Shown here: one piece after another, positions 1 to 5,262 of the stretch
How positions within the stretch are numbered: position 1 is the stretch's first letter
Layout: each line of letters opens with the position of its first letter
Assembly: GCA_015222915.1 (NCBI GenBank)
Contig: JADFWE010000187.1
Span: 1 to 5,262, forward strand
Source of the DNA: Pseudomonadota bacterium
GTDB lineage: Bacteria; Pseudomonadota; Gammaproteobacteria; SZUA-229
DNA: 5,262 bases
Reading direction: 5' to 3'
The notes under the pieces: generated by a model
What the model saw: only the letters and a program-made list of their open reading frames with translations
What the model was told of the DNA's origin: nothing
Database searches by the model: none
Program-made: the position numbers and the translations under genes

Positions 1-720
1 CTCGGCCGTATCTTTTTCCAGCTGGCTGTTGCCACCCGTTAGCACAACCTGAAAATCATATCGTTCAGAGATGATATTGGCTACCGCAGCATAGCCTTCG
101 CTGCTCCAGTTACGCCAGTTTTTTGATCTGGCGACGGCGCAGGGGTTGATGATAAATAGCTTTTTATCTGTTGCGAGTTTTATTTTTAGCGATGTTACCG
201 CAGACTGATTTACCGGCAGCTGCCAGTCGATAACCGGTTCGAGGTCAAAATAGCGGGGGAATTCAAGAAAGCTGTCCAGTACATGCTGCCGTGTCGACCG
301 CGGTTCGATGTACTGATTACAGAATAAAGACTGCAGGTCTTTCGCGCGGGTTTTGTCAAAGCCCAGTTTGATGGTTGCCGGGATAAACATGCTGGCAACC
401 GAGGCGCGGATCGACAGCTGCATGTGCAGCAGGATATCGAAGCTTGTGCCATCGAGATGCTGCTTTACCTGCCTTTTAAGGTCGAGATAGGCAGAGAGTC
501 CGGTATTCTTGTCAAAGATAATAAAATGTACATCCGCGATAGCTTTCACCAGCTGATATTCTGTTTTACCGATAATCCAGGTGATCTTTGTTTTAGGCCA
601 GTGTGCCTGCAGGGTTCGCAAAGTCGGTAAAACATGCGTAATATCACCCAGTGCAGAAAGCCTGAGCAGGCATAAACTTTCTGGCGGATTCGACCTGGAA
701 AAACCTCGAGAAGATGTCAT
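1..720 (-). CDS. opsX: GT9 family LPS heptosyltransferase (OpsX/WaaC-like), C-terminus cut by window edge
   Basis: Predicted to transfer L-glycero-D-manno-heptose from ADP-heptose to the Kdo of the LPS inner core, at the cytoplasmic face of the inner membrane. The frame is open from the ATG at 720 to position 1, giving 240 residues of a protein that is usually about 330-350 aa. Residues 17-30 (CLLRLSALGDITHV) are the classic GT9 N-terminus, and the Asp at 26 matches the catalytic base of WaaC. Residues 98-109 (LLHMQLSIRASV) and the KLGFDKTRAKD stretch at 118-128 resemble OpsX proteins. INPCAVARSKNW (191-202) opens the nucleotide-sugar-binding C-terminal domain. The start is forced: an in-frame stop lies just upstream and no ATG, GTG or TTG sits between it and the conserved core. 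No Shine-Dalgarno sequence is seen. The gene diverges from kdkA, overlapping it by 7 bp. OpsX rather than WaaC is inferred from these motifs and the kdkA neighbour; the GT9 family is firm. Confidence 0.88.
   Translation of the reverse strand, partial: MTSSRGFSRSNPPESLCLLRLSALGDITHVLPTLRTLQAHWPKTKITWIIGKTEYQLVKAIADVHFIIFDKNTGLSAYLDLKRQVKQHLDGTSFDILLHMQLSIRASVASMFIPATIKLGFDKTRAKDLQSLFCNQYIEPRSTRQHVLDSFLEFPRYFDLEPVIDWQLPVNQSAVTSLKIKLATDKKLFIINPCAVARSKNWRNWSSEGYAAVANIISERYDFQVVLTGGNSQLEKDTAE
615..644 (+). promoter_or_regulatory. Weak sigma70-like promoter candidate for kdkA
   Basis: TTCGCA (615-620) and TAATAT (639-644) are separated by 18 bp, each matching four of six consensus positions. They lie inside the opsX coding region about 70 bp before the kdkA ATG. 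This is the best pair I found by eye in the expected place, but such matches arise often by chance. Confidence 0.2.
714..720. other. Overlapping divergent start codons of kdkA and opsX
   Basis: The seven bases ATGTCAT read ATG at 714-716 on the plus strand and ATG at 720-718 on the minus strand. Both starts are the only reasonable ones for their frames. There is therefore no intergenic promoter region: each gene's promoter and leader must lie inside the other's coding sequence, or the mRNAs have almost no leader. Confidence 0.8.
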
Positions 721-1457
721 TGGATAATCAGTTTAAAATTTACAGCGAAGGCGATTCATATATTTTATATGACGCTGGTCTCCTGACTCAGCCATCAGTA
801 CAGTTATTTGACCGTGATTATCACACTAATCAGCAGGCTCAGCAAAATAATTCACCAGCAGAGTCTTCACCAGGTATCGGGCGAGCCAGAGTAGTGTATT
901 TTCACCACGAAGGCAGAGCGTTGGTATTGAAACACTATTATCGCGGCGGTGCTGTTGCCCGTATCTTAAAGGATCAGTACCTGGGGTTTTCGATAGAGAA
1001 ATCCCGTGCCTTTAAAGAGTGGCGGTTGCTTAAGAAGATGCGGAAACTGGCGCTGCCGGTACCCGATGCTGTAGCAGCGCATGTGCAGAAGAATCTGTTT
1101 TTTTACCGGGCAGATCTGATTACTGAAAAGGTGGCTGATAGCCAGACACTGGCTGACATCCTGAGCGAGAGAAAATTGCCACCGGAAATGTGGTCGAAGA
1201 TCGGCGCTACTATCAAGTTGTTCCATCTGCATGATATCTACCATGCTGATCTGAATGCCAGAAACATCCTGTTGACAGACGATGCTGAGGTCTATCTTAT
1301 CGATTTTGACAACAGTTATATCCGTACGGGTTCAGCGTCATGGAAGATGGCAAATCTTTCCCGCTTAAAACGTTCTTTGATGAAATTCAAGAGGAGTATG
1401 AGTGCTTTTGATTTTTATGCGGAAGACTGGTCGGCCTTGCTGGAAGGCTATAAATAA
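714..1457 (+). CDS. kdkA: 3-deoxy-D-manno-octulosonic acid (Kdo) kinase KdkA
   Basis: Phosphorylates the Kdo residue of Kdo-lipid A with ATP, a cytoplasmic inner-core step. It is 247 aa, about the usual family length, with a protein-kinase-like fold. Visible elements are the N-terminal ILYDAGLL motif (17-24), the likely ATP lysine K73 in LVLKHYYRGG, the likely helix-C Glu at 102 (FKEWRLL), the catalytic loop HADLNARN at 177-184 (Asp179 base, Asn184 metal ligand), and the DFD metal motif at 197-199 in place of DFG. Residues 38-54 form a Gln/Asn/Ser-rich low-complexity stretch just before the conserved GRARVVYF strand. The ATG at 714 is chosen because conserved sequence starts soon after it, and only a possible CTG precedes it before an upstream stop. 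The ribosome site is weak (GAG ending 3 nt before the ATG). Its neighbour is a divergent heptosyltransferase that would use the phosphorylated Kdo. It converges with the PAS-GGDEF gene. Confidence 0.93.
   Translation: MSLDNQFKIYSEGDSYILYDAGLLTQPSVQLFDRDYHTNQQAQQNNSPAESSPGIGRARVVYFHHEGRALVLKHYYRGGAVARILKDQYLGFSIEKSRAFKEWRLLKKMRKLALPVPDAVAAHVQKNLFFYRADLITEKVADSQTLADILSERKLPPEMWSKIGATIKLFHLHDIYHADLNARNILLTDDAEVYLIDFDNSYIRTGSASWKMANLSRLKRSLMKFKRSMSAFDFYAEDWSALLEGYK
757..771 (-). promoter_or_regulatory. AT-rich inverted repeat, possible -10 region for opsX
   Basis: CATATA (757-762) and TATATG (766-771) form a perfect 6-bp inverted repeat around TTT. Read on the minus strand it contains TATAAA and TAAAAT, each a five-of-six match to the sigma70 -10 box, about 45 bp before the opsX start. 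No good -35 box is seen. The same bases encode the conserved YILYD segment of KdkA, which by itself could explain the AT-richness. Confidence 0.2.
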
Positions 1458-1460
1458 GAG

Positions 1461-1475
1461 GTCAGGCTCCCTGAC
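1461..1475. terminator. Short hairpin in the convergent gap, probable terminator
   Basis: GTCAGG, a CTC loop and CCTGAC form a perfect 6-bp GC-rich stem inside the 22-bp gap between the kdkA stop and the stop of the PAS-GGDEF gene. Read on the minus strand, the stem is followed by CUCUUAUUUAU, a fair U-rich tract, so it best fits the end of the tolC-lpxL-waaA-cyclase transcript. On the plus strand only UGGUUU follows, so termination of kdkA there is less certain. A competing stem GACTG (1473-1477) with CAGTC (1485-1489) overlaps it. Confidence 0.5.
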
Positions 1476-1479
1476 TGGT

Positions 1480-2496
1480 TTAAACAGTCTTGTGTTCTGT
1501 CTGGTTTCTGCCCGAGCGTTTTGCTTTATATAAAAGTTTATCAACCTCTTCGTAGATAGAGGTCTTGTCAGCTGTTTTGTTACGGATGCTGAGTAATCCC
1601 ATCGAGATGGTCAGTAAGCACGTGTCTTTATTACCAGTATGCTCGATGCCCAGTTTTTCTATATCTCCCCGAATCCTGTCAGCGAGGATCTTTGCACTGC
1701 TGTCATCGCGTGTCCAGAACAGCAGGCAGAATTCTTCGCCGCCGATCCTGAAGGCATAGTCATCGGGACGTCTCATGGCACTGTCGATGATGTTTGCTAC
1801 AAGCTTCAGCGATTTGTCACCTTCCGGGTGGCCATAGATATCGTTGTAGGACTTAAAGAAATCGATATCGATAATCGCAATATTCAACATGCGACTCTGG
1901 TCTTCTGATGATTGCAGCTGTTCTGAGAATGTTTCTTCAAATTTACGCCGGTTAAATATTCCGGTCAGTGCGTCGATATATGATAGTGATTCCAGTTCGC
2001 TGTTTTTCATCGACAGCCTGGAGCTTCTCTCTTCAAACTGCGTAACATCGAGCATGATACCAACGATGCCGGCAACTTCTCTGGATTCGGTAAGGATGGT
2101 TGATTTATAAAATTGAAATGTCCGGGTCCTGTTATCAGAGCATTTGACTTCACCTGTATAGCTCTGTGAGCCAGGGTTATCAAACAGGTACTGGTCTTTT
2201 TCTGCGTATATATCAGCAAGTTCGCTCGGTATCTGATCAGGAAGGTCAAAAAGTGATTTACCGACGATCTGTTTATGGTCGATGCCCAGTATTGTTTTTG
2301 AGAATGCCTGATTGCAGTGGCGGTATACGCCACTCCTGTCTTTATAGAATATGGGACTGGGAATGGTGTCGATGATGATCTTCAGAAACTGCAGGTCTTC
2401 AAAGACCTGCTCGCTGAGATTGTTGATATCACCTGCAGTTTTTTCCAGTGATTTTATTCTGGCTTCAAGTTCTTCGTAGCCTGGTTTCTTGGGCAT
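1480..2496 (-). CDS. PAS-GGDEF diguanylate cyclase
   Basis: Predicted to make cyclic di-GMP from two GTP. It has 338 aa and no signal peptide or membrane segment, so it is probably cytoplasmic. Residues 5-35 are a charged helix, likely coiled coil. A PAS_4-like sensor domain spans about 36-152 (IPSPIFYKDRSG at 45-56; VAGIVGIMLDVTQFEER at 141-157). A linker helix leads into the GGDEF domain at about 171-333. The active site looks intact: DALTGIFNRR at 175-184, the metal Asp in DIDFFK (210-215), ND (218-219), GH (222-223), GGEEF at 252-256 and the closing KAKRSGRN (324-331). An inhibitory I-site RxxD (RPDD, 243-246) lies five residues before GGEEF, as in PleD, so product feedback is expected. 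No EAL domain is present. The ligand of the PAS domain cannot be read from sequence. It is last in the operon, 15 bp after waaA; the ribosome site is weak (GGA 4 nt before the ATG). Confidence 0.95.
   Translation of the reverse strand: MPKKPGYEELEARIKSLEKTAGDINNLSEQVFEDLQFLKIIIDTIPSPIFYKDRSGVYRHCNQAFSKTILGIDHKQIVGKSLFDLPDQIPSELADIYAEKDQYLFDNPGSQSYTGEVKCSDNRTRTFQFYKSTILTESREVAGIVGIMLDVTQFEERSSRLSMKNSELESLSYIDALTGIFNRRKFEETFSEQLQSSEDQSRMLNIAIIDIDFFKSYNDIYGHPEGDKSLKLVANIIDSAMRRPDDYAFRIGGEEFCLLFWTRDDSSAKILADRIRGDIEKLGIEHTGNKDTCLLTISMGLLSIRNKTADKTSIYEEVDKLLYKAKRSGRNQTEHKTV
2391..2410. repeat. Perfect 9-bp inverted repeat inside the cyclase gene
   Basis: GCAGGTCTT (2391-2399) and AAGACCTGC (2402-2410) are exact reverse complements around a 2-nt centre. 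The repeat lies near the 5' end of the PAS-GGDEF gene and encodes the QVFEDL segment at residues 30-35. No U-tract follows on either strand, so it is not an ordinary terminator. It may be incidental. Confidence 0.5.
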
Positions 2497-2511
2497 GGTT
2501 TCCAGTCGATC

Positions 2512-3774
2512 CTATTGATTGGTTATGTCAGCTTCGTTCAGTTGTTTGAGTATTATAGCGCTGTAGTTTTCCAGTATGCCTTCAGCGCTTTTTGTTAGGT
2601 CACATGTGTTCTCTTGCAATGATAGTCGATCAGCATCATTGTTCAACAATCGGTTAAGGCAGTCGCCAATCTCTTCGTAGGAACTAAGCTGGATTATCGC
2701 GTTGCTGTCTAGCATCAATGCCAGCTCTTCCGTGAAATTTTCCATGTAGGGGCCGGTGATGATCGCACGGTTAGCACTGGCGGGCTCGAGGATGTTGTGA
2801 CCGCCAACGGCTACGAACGACCCGCCCATGATGACAAGTTTCGCATGTGGAAAATAGCTATTAAGTTCGCCGATGCTGTCGAGTAAAAACACCTTGGTCT
2901 CTGCTGTAATGGCCTGCTGTTTGCTGCGTACAGCGATATGTCTGCATGACAGCTGCTTAATGATGCTTGCACTTCGCTCTGGATGTCGCGGTGCGATGAT
3001 GAGTAGTTCGTCGCGATCCAGTTGCTGCCATATCCTGTAGATCTGCAGCTCTTCGTTTTCGTGGGTGGACGCGACAAGGACATACTCACGACCGGCCGTG
3101 TCGATTTCAGTCTCGCCCTGATTTTCATTCTCTTGTCCGTAGGATAAGACCGTGGTGAGTTTCAGGTTGCCGGTGTTGGTGACGATATCCTCTGCAGCGC
3201 CAAGCTGGGCATAGGCTTCTGCATCTTTTTCTGTACGAGCGTAGACAGCGGTGACCCGGGACAGGGCGGTTTTAAGTAGAGCCTTTATCCAGCTGTTAGC
3301 CGATGTGGTCTTGCTGGATAAACGTGCATTGATGATGCGGACGGGAATTTCATCGTTATGGCAGACAGTGAAAAGGTTTGGCCAGATCTCGGTCTCCATG
3401 ACATAGAGCGCAGTCGGCTGCGTCGTTCCTATAAAACGGCTGATGCTGCTAACCCAGTCGAAAGGCAGGTAACTGTGGAACAGGTAATCGAGATCCTGTC
3501 GTTTGACTATTCTGCTGCCGGTGTCGGTGTTGGTAGTAACAATAAACTTTAGTTGCGGTGCATTCTGGTGAAGATCTTTTAGCAGGGGTAGCAGGGTGAT
3601 CACTTCTCCGACAGAGGCGCAGTGAAACCATAGTCCATGTTTGGGCAAACCGGAATAATTAAAGCCGAGGTGCTGCCAGAAAAATCGCCGGCTTTTTTTA
3701 TTGATAGACAGCCATGATAGATAAAGGAATATAAGCGGAGTGAGAATGACAAGTAAGAGACGGTAGGCGGGCAT
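2512..3774 (-). CDS. waaA: 3-deoxy-D-manno-octulosonic acid (Kdo) transferase WaaA
   Basis: Transfers Kdo from CMP-Kdo to lipid IVA, the first inner-core step, at the cytoplasmic side of the inner membrane. It has 420 aa, the normal family length. Residues 5-24 are an N-terminal hydrophobic anchor. The acceptor domain carries HCASVGE (51-57), whose Glu57 matches the catalytic base of the GT30 family, then METEIWPN (126-133) and NARLS (149-153). GNLK (202-205) precedes the donor domain. That domain carries STHENEE (236-242), PRHPER (262-267), DSIGEL (299-304) and GGSFVAVGGHNILEPA (317-332), which bind CMP-Kdo. The ATG at 3774 places the anchor right at the N-terminus as in relatives. It starts 8 bp after the lpxL stop, so translational coupling is likely; the Shine-Dalgarno is poor. 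Whether it adds one or two Kdo units cannot be read from the sequence, but the nearby kdkA suggests one. Confidence 0.97.
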   Translation of the reverse strand: MPAYRLLLVILTPLIFLYLSWLSINKKSRRFFWQHLGFNYSGLPKHGLWFHCASVGEVITLLPLLKDLHQNAPQLKFIVTTNTDTGSRIVKRQDLDYLFHSYLPFDWVSSISRFIGTTQPTALYVMETEIWPNLFTVCHNDEIPVRIINARLSSKTTSANSWIKALLKTALSRVTAVYARTEKDAEAYAQLGAAEDIVTNTGNLKLTTVLSYGQENENQGETEIDTAGREYVLVASTHENEELQIYRIWQQLDRDELLIIAPRHPERSASIIKQLSCRHIAVRSKQQAITAETKVFLLDSIGELNSYFPHAKLVIMGGSFVAVGGHNILEPASANRAIITGPYMENFTEELALMLDSNAIIQLSSYEEIGDCLNRLLNNDADRLSLQENTCDLTKSAEGILENYSAIILKQLNEADITNQ

Positions 3775-3781
3775 GGCTTCG

Positions 3782-3787
3782 ATTATA
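3782..3787 (-). promoter_or_regulatory. Consensus TATAAT just upstream of waaA (weak internal promoter candidate)
   Basis: On the minus strand a perfect TATAAT overlaps the lpxL stop codon and ends 7 nt before the waaA ATG. There is no recognisable -35 box at 16-18 bp and no extended -10 TGn. If active, it would start a transcript at or beside the ATG, giving a leaderless mRNA. It is more likely a chance match. Confidence 0.12.
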
Positions 3788-4724
3788 GGTGGGACTGGTA
3801 GATGCTTGGACTGTTATCAGCGGTCTTTTTAAATCGCTTGTGTGACCAGAGGTATTGCTCTGGCTGTTGATAGACCATCTCTTCGATGACCTTGTTGATG
3901 CGCGCACTGTCAGCCATTATGTCACCGGTCGGGTAGTTGTCCAGTTCGGGCAGGATGATGAGTTTGTAACCTTTGTTGCCGGCGAGCCGAACCGGATAAA
4001 ACGGTACCACAGCGGCACCGGTTATCCTGGACAGTTTTGCCGTGGCGGTGAGGGTGGAAGCGATACCGCCGAGAAAAGGTGTGAATACGATATCCTGATC
4101 GGCGAAGTCCTGATCGGGGCCGTACCAGGTCACATAGCCGTCTTTCAAACCACGAATAAATGCCCTTACATTCCGGGTTTCGATGAGCTCACTACCCATC
4201 CTGGAGCGGTAATGCATCATCAGTGTGTTGAATAGAGGGTTGTGCGCCCTTTTAAATATCGCATTAGGTTTATCGAGGTATAAGCTGATCAGGAACCCCC
4301 CTATTTCAAGTGTGGTGAAATGACCGGTCAACAGGATCACGCCTTTGTTTTTTGCCACTGCCTGTTCCAGGTGTTCCATTCCTTCGATCTGGCATATCTT
4401 TTTCAGGGCGCGCTCTGACCAGAACCAGGCCATGCCCATCTCGAAGATCGATAGCCCCAGGCTTCTGAAAGAGGCTTTGGTCAGGGCGGTTATCTGATCG
4501 TCACTATAGTCGGGGTAAGCCTGCTTCAGATTGATACGGGCAACGCGGCGCCTGGACGATGCCAGGCGGTAGATAAGCATGCCCAGTGCCGGGCCGATGA
4601 TGTGTATGACAGAAAGTGGCAGGAAGCTGCTCAGGCGCAGGATGCCGATGCCCAGCCATGTCGGCCAGTGCTTCGGGGCCAGATACGAGCTCAGCTGTAA
4701 AGATTTGTCGGGCGTTTTATTCAC
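3783..4724 (-). CDS. lpxL: Lipid A late acyltransferase (LpxL/HtrB family)
   Basis: Transfers an acyl chain, typically lauroyl, from acyl-ACP to the Kdo-bearing lipid A precursor to form an acyloxyacyl group. It is an inner-membrane enzyme acting on the cytoplasmic side. It has 313 aa, the usual size. The N-terminal block YLAPKHWPTWLGIGILRLSS (14-33) and a hydrophobic segment to about 53 anchor it. The catalytic HX4E is HFTTLE (His135, Glu140). Other family blocks are KRAHNPLFN (158-166), WYGPDQDF (200-207), FTPFLGG (214-220) and QYLWSHKRFK (290-299). The start is GTG at 4724, 13 residues before the conserved block; no Shine-Dalgarno is visible, so coupling to tolC translation across the 37-bp gap is possible. 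LpxL is preferred over LpxM because of its N-terminal block and its place beside waaA, but the chain length and acceptor position it serves are inferred. Confidence 0.93.
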   Translation of the reverse strand: MNKTPDKSLQLSSYLAPKHWPTWLGIGILRLSSFLPLSVIHIIGPALGMLIYRLASSRRRVARINLKQAYPDYSDDQITALTKASFRSLGLSIFEMGMAWFWSERALKKICQIEGMEHLEQAVAKNKGVILLTGHFTTLEIGGFLISLYLDKPNAIFKRAHNPLFNTLMMHYRSRMGSELIETRNVRAFIRGLKDGYVTWYGPDQDFADQDIVFTPFLGGIASTLTATAKLSRITGAAVVPFYPVRLAGNKGYKLIILPELDNYPTGDIMADSARINKVIEEMVYQQPEQYLWSHKRFKKTADNSPSIYQSHL

Positions 4725-4761
4725 CAGTATCGATCGTTAGATGGCAGGCGTGCAGATGCGG

Positions 4762-5262
4762 TTACTGTTCGGTCTGTGATTCTTCGGCAGGTCTGGTGAT
4801 AAGCCATTGATTGATTGCATCGACATCGCTCGGCGTCAGGATGCCAGCGACCTGTTTTAATACCAGGCTGTCGGTCAGATAGGTGTAACGTGCCTCCGAG
4901 TAATCGCGTTGGCTGCTGTATAGCTGGCGCTGTGACAACAGTACGTCAACACTGGTACGGGTACCGGCGTCGTAGCCGGCCAGCGTGGCATCCAGTGATG
5001 TCTGGGTAGAGATGACCGCCTGCTTTCTTGCTTTGACGTTGGCGATGTCTGCCTCCAGGCTCAGGTAGGCACTGCGGATGAGGCCGATGGTGCGACGATT
5101 CTCCTGTTCGAGCAAGGCTTTTGCCTGGTCCAGCTCAGATACTTTCTGGCGCACTGTTGAACTGGTCAGACCACCAGTGTAGATGGGGATATCAAGATTT
5201 AAAATAACCCGCGCATCGGTGTTCTCGTTGGCCGGGATGGGCAGGCCCGAGAAGGTACGGTC
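4762..5262 (-). CDS. tolC: TolC family outer membrane channel, C-terminal part (5' end beyond window)
   Basis: Trimeric outer-membrane duct that docks with inner-membrane pumps for drug efflux and type I secretion. Only the last 166 codons are inside the window, with the frame open to the right edge; a full TolC is about 430-490 aa. An apparent GTG start at 5154 is internal, because family sequence continues upstream of it (LNLDIPIYTGG, 21-31 of the visible part). This piece is the second structural repeat: the end of the barrel strand at IPIYTGG, a long helix (about 37-92), then GYDAGTRTSVDVL (96-108) at the periplasmic gate, and the helix SSQRDYSEARYTYL (116-129). It aligns by eye with E. 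coli TolC to near its end and closes with a short polar tail. At the gate the Tyr, Arg and first Asp match E. coli Y362, R367 and D371, while the position of D374 is Leu (residue 109). It is the first visible gene of the minus-strand operon. Confidence 0.93.
   Translation of the reverse strand, partial: DRTFSGLPIPANENTDARVILNLDIPIYTGGLTSSTVRQKVSELDQAKALLEQENRRTIGLIRSAYLSLEADIANVKARKQAVISTQTSLDATLAGYDAGTRTSVDVLLSQRQLYSSQRDYSEARYTYLTDSLVLKQVAGILTPSDVDAINQWLITRPAEESQTEQ

Noticed and set aside
210..452. Minus-strand 80-aa open frame inside the heptosyltransferase
   Set aside because: It lies in another frame of the opsX coding region, has no recognisable family and is rich in Ser/Cys/Arg as expected of a shadow frame.
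424..630. Plus-strand 68-aa open frame antisense to opsX
   Set aside because: The opposite strand encodes a clear GT9 protein here, and the frame shows no motif of its own.
2007..2333. Minus-strand 108-aa open frame inside the PAS-GGDEF gene
   Set aside because: It is a shifted frame over the well-conserved PAS domain with no recognisable domain.
2811..3128. Minus-strand 105-aa open frame inside waaA
   Set aside because: It is a shifted frame across the conserved donor-domain motifs of WaaA and shows no sign of being a gene.
4093..4122. 15-bp imperfect tandem repeat (TCCTGATCGG twice) in lpxL giving two DQD motifs
   Set aside because: Compared with E. coli LpxL the segment has the same length, so it is not an inserted duplication; the similarity is probably substitution around the conserved PDxD motif.
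3855..4235. Plus-strand 126-aa open frame antisense to lpxL
   Set aside because: This is the longest antisense frame, but it lies wholly over conserved LpxL blocks, shows no domain, and has no supporting context.
4549..4568. CGCCTGG/CCAGGCG inverted repeat with a 6-nt loop in lpxL
   Set aside because: It encodes the RLASSRRR stretch with Arg and Leu codons that readily create such a stem, and no U-tract follows it.
4762..5154. Short standalone 130-aa gene starting at GTG 5154
   Set aside because: TolC family sequence continues in the same frame upstream to the window edge, so this is an internal codon of a truncated tolC.

Overview
The window is a lipopolysaccharide (LPS) inner-core and lipid A locus from a Gram-negative bacterium, most likely a gammaproteobacterium. 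The evidence is the TolC, LpxL/HtrB and WaaA sequences together with a Kdo kinase (KdkA) next to an OpsX-type heptosyltransferase. That pairing is known from Haemophilus, Vibrio and relatives. Base composition is moderate, and I cannot name a genus. Coding density is very high, with six genes and no gap longer than 37 bp. Two genes run off the window: the heptosyltransferase lacks its C-terminus and tolC lacks its N-terminal part.

Layout, left to right. Positions 1-720 (minus) hold a GT9 heptosyltransferase, OpsX/WaaC-like. Positions 714-1457 (plus) hold kdkA. These two genes diverge and their start codons overlap inside one 7-bp stretch. A 22-bp convergent gap follows, with a hairpin that probably ends transcription from at least one side. 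Then comes a minus-strand train that is transcribed right to left: tolC (4762 to the window end), lpxL (3783-4724), waaA (2512-3774) and a PAS-GGDEF diguanylate cyclase (1480-2496). Gaps of 37, 8 and 15 bp suggest one operon, whose promoter is not visible and may lie beyond the right edge.

How the genes work together. WaaA adds Kdo to lipid IVA, LpxL adds a secondary acyl chain, KdkA phosphorylates Kdo, and the heptosyltransferase adds the first heptose. By analogy with Haemophilus influenzae, KdkA plus OpsX suggests a single, phosphorylated Kdo in the inner core. TolC is the outer-membrane exit duct for efflux pumps and type I secretion. The diguanylate cyclase has an intact active site and product-inhibition site, and is the one gene not obviously part of envelope building.

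I found no RNA gene, mobile element, CRISPR array or clearly novel system. The points most worth a second look are the overlapping divergent starts, the cyclase at the end of the waaA operon, and a substitution at the TolC periplasmic gate.
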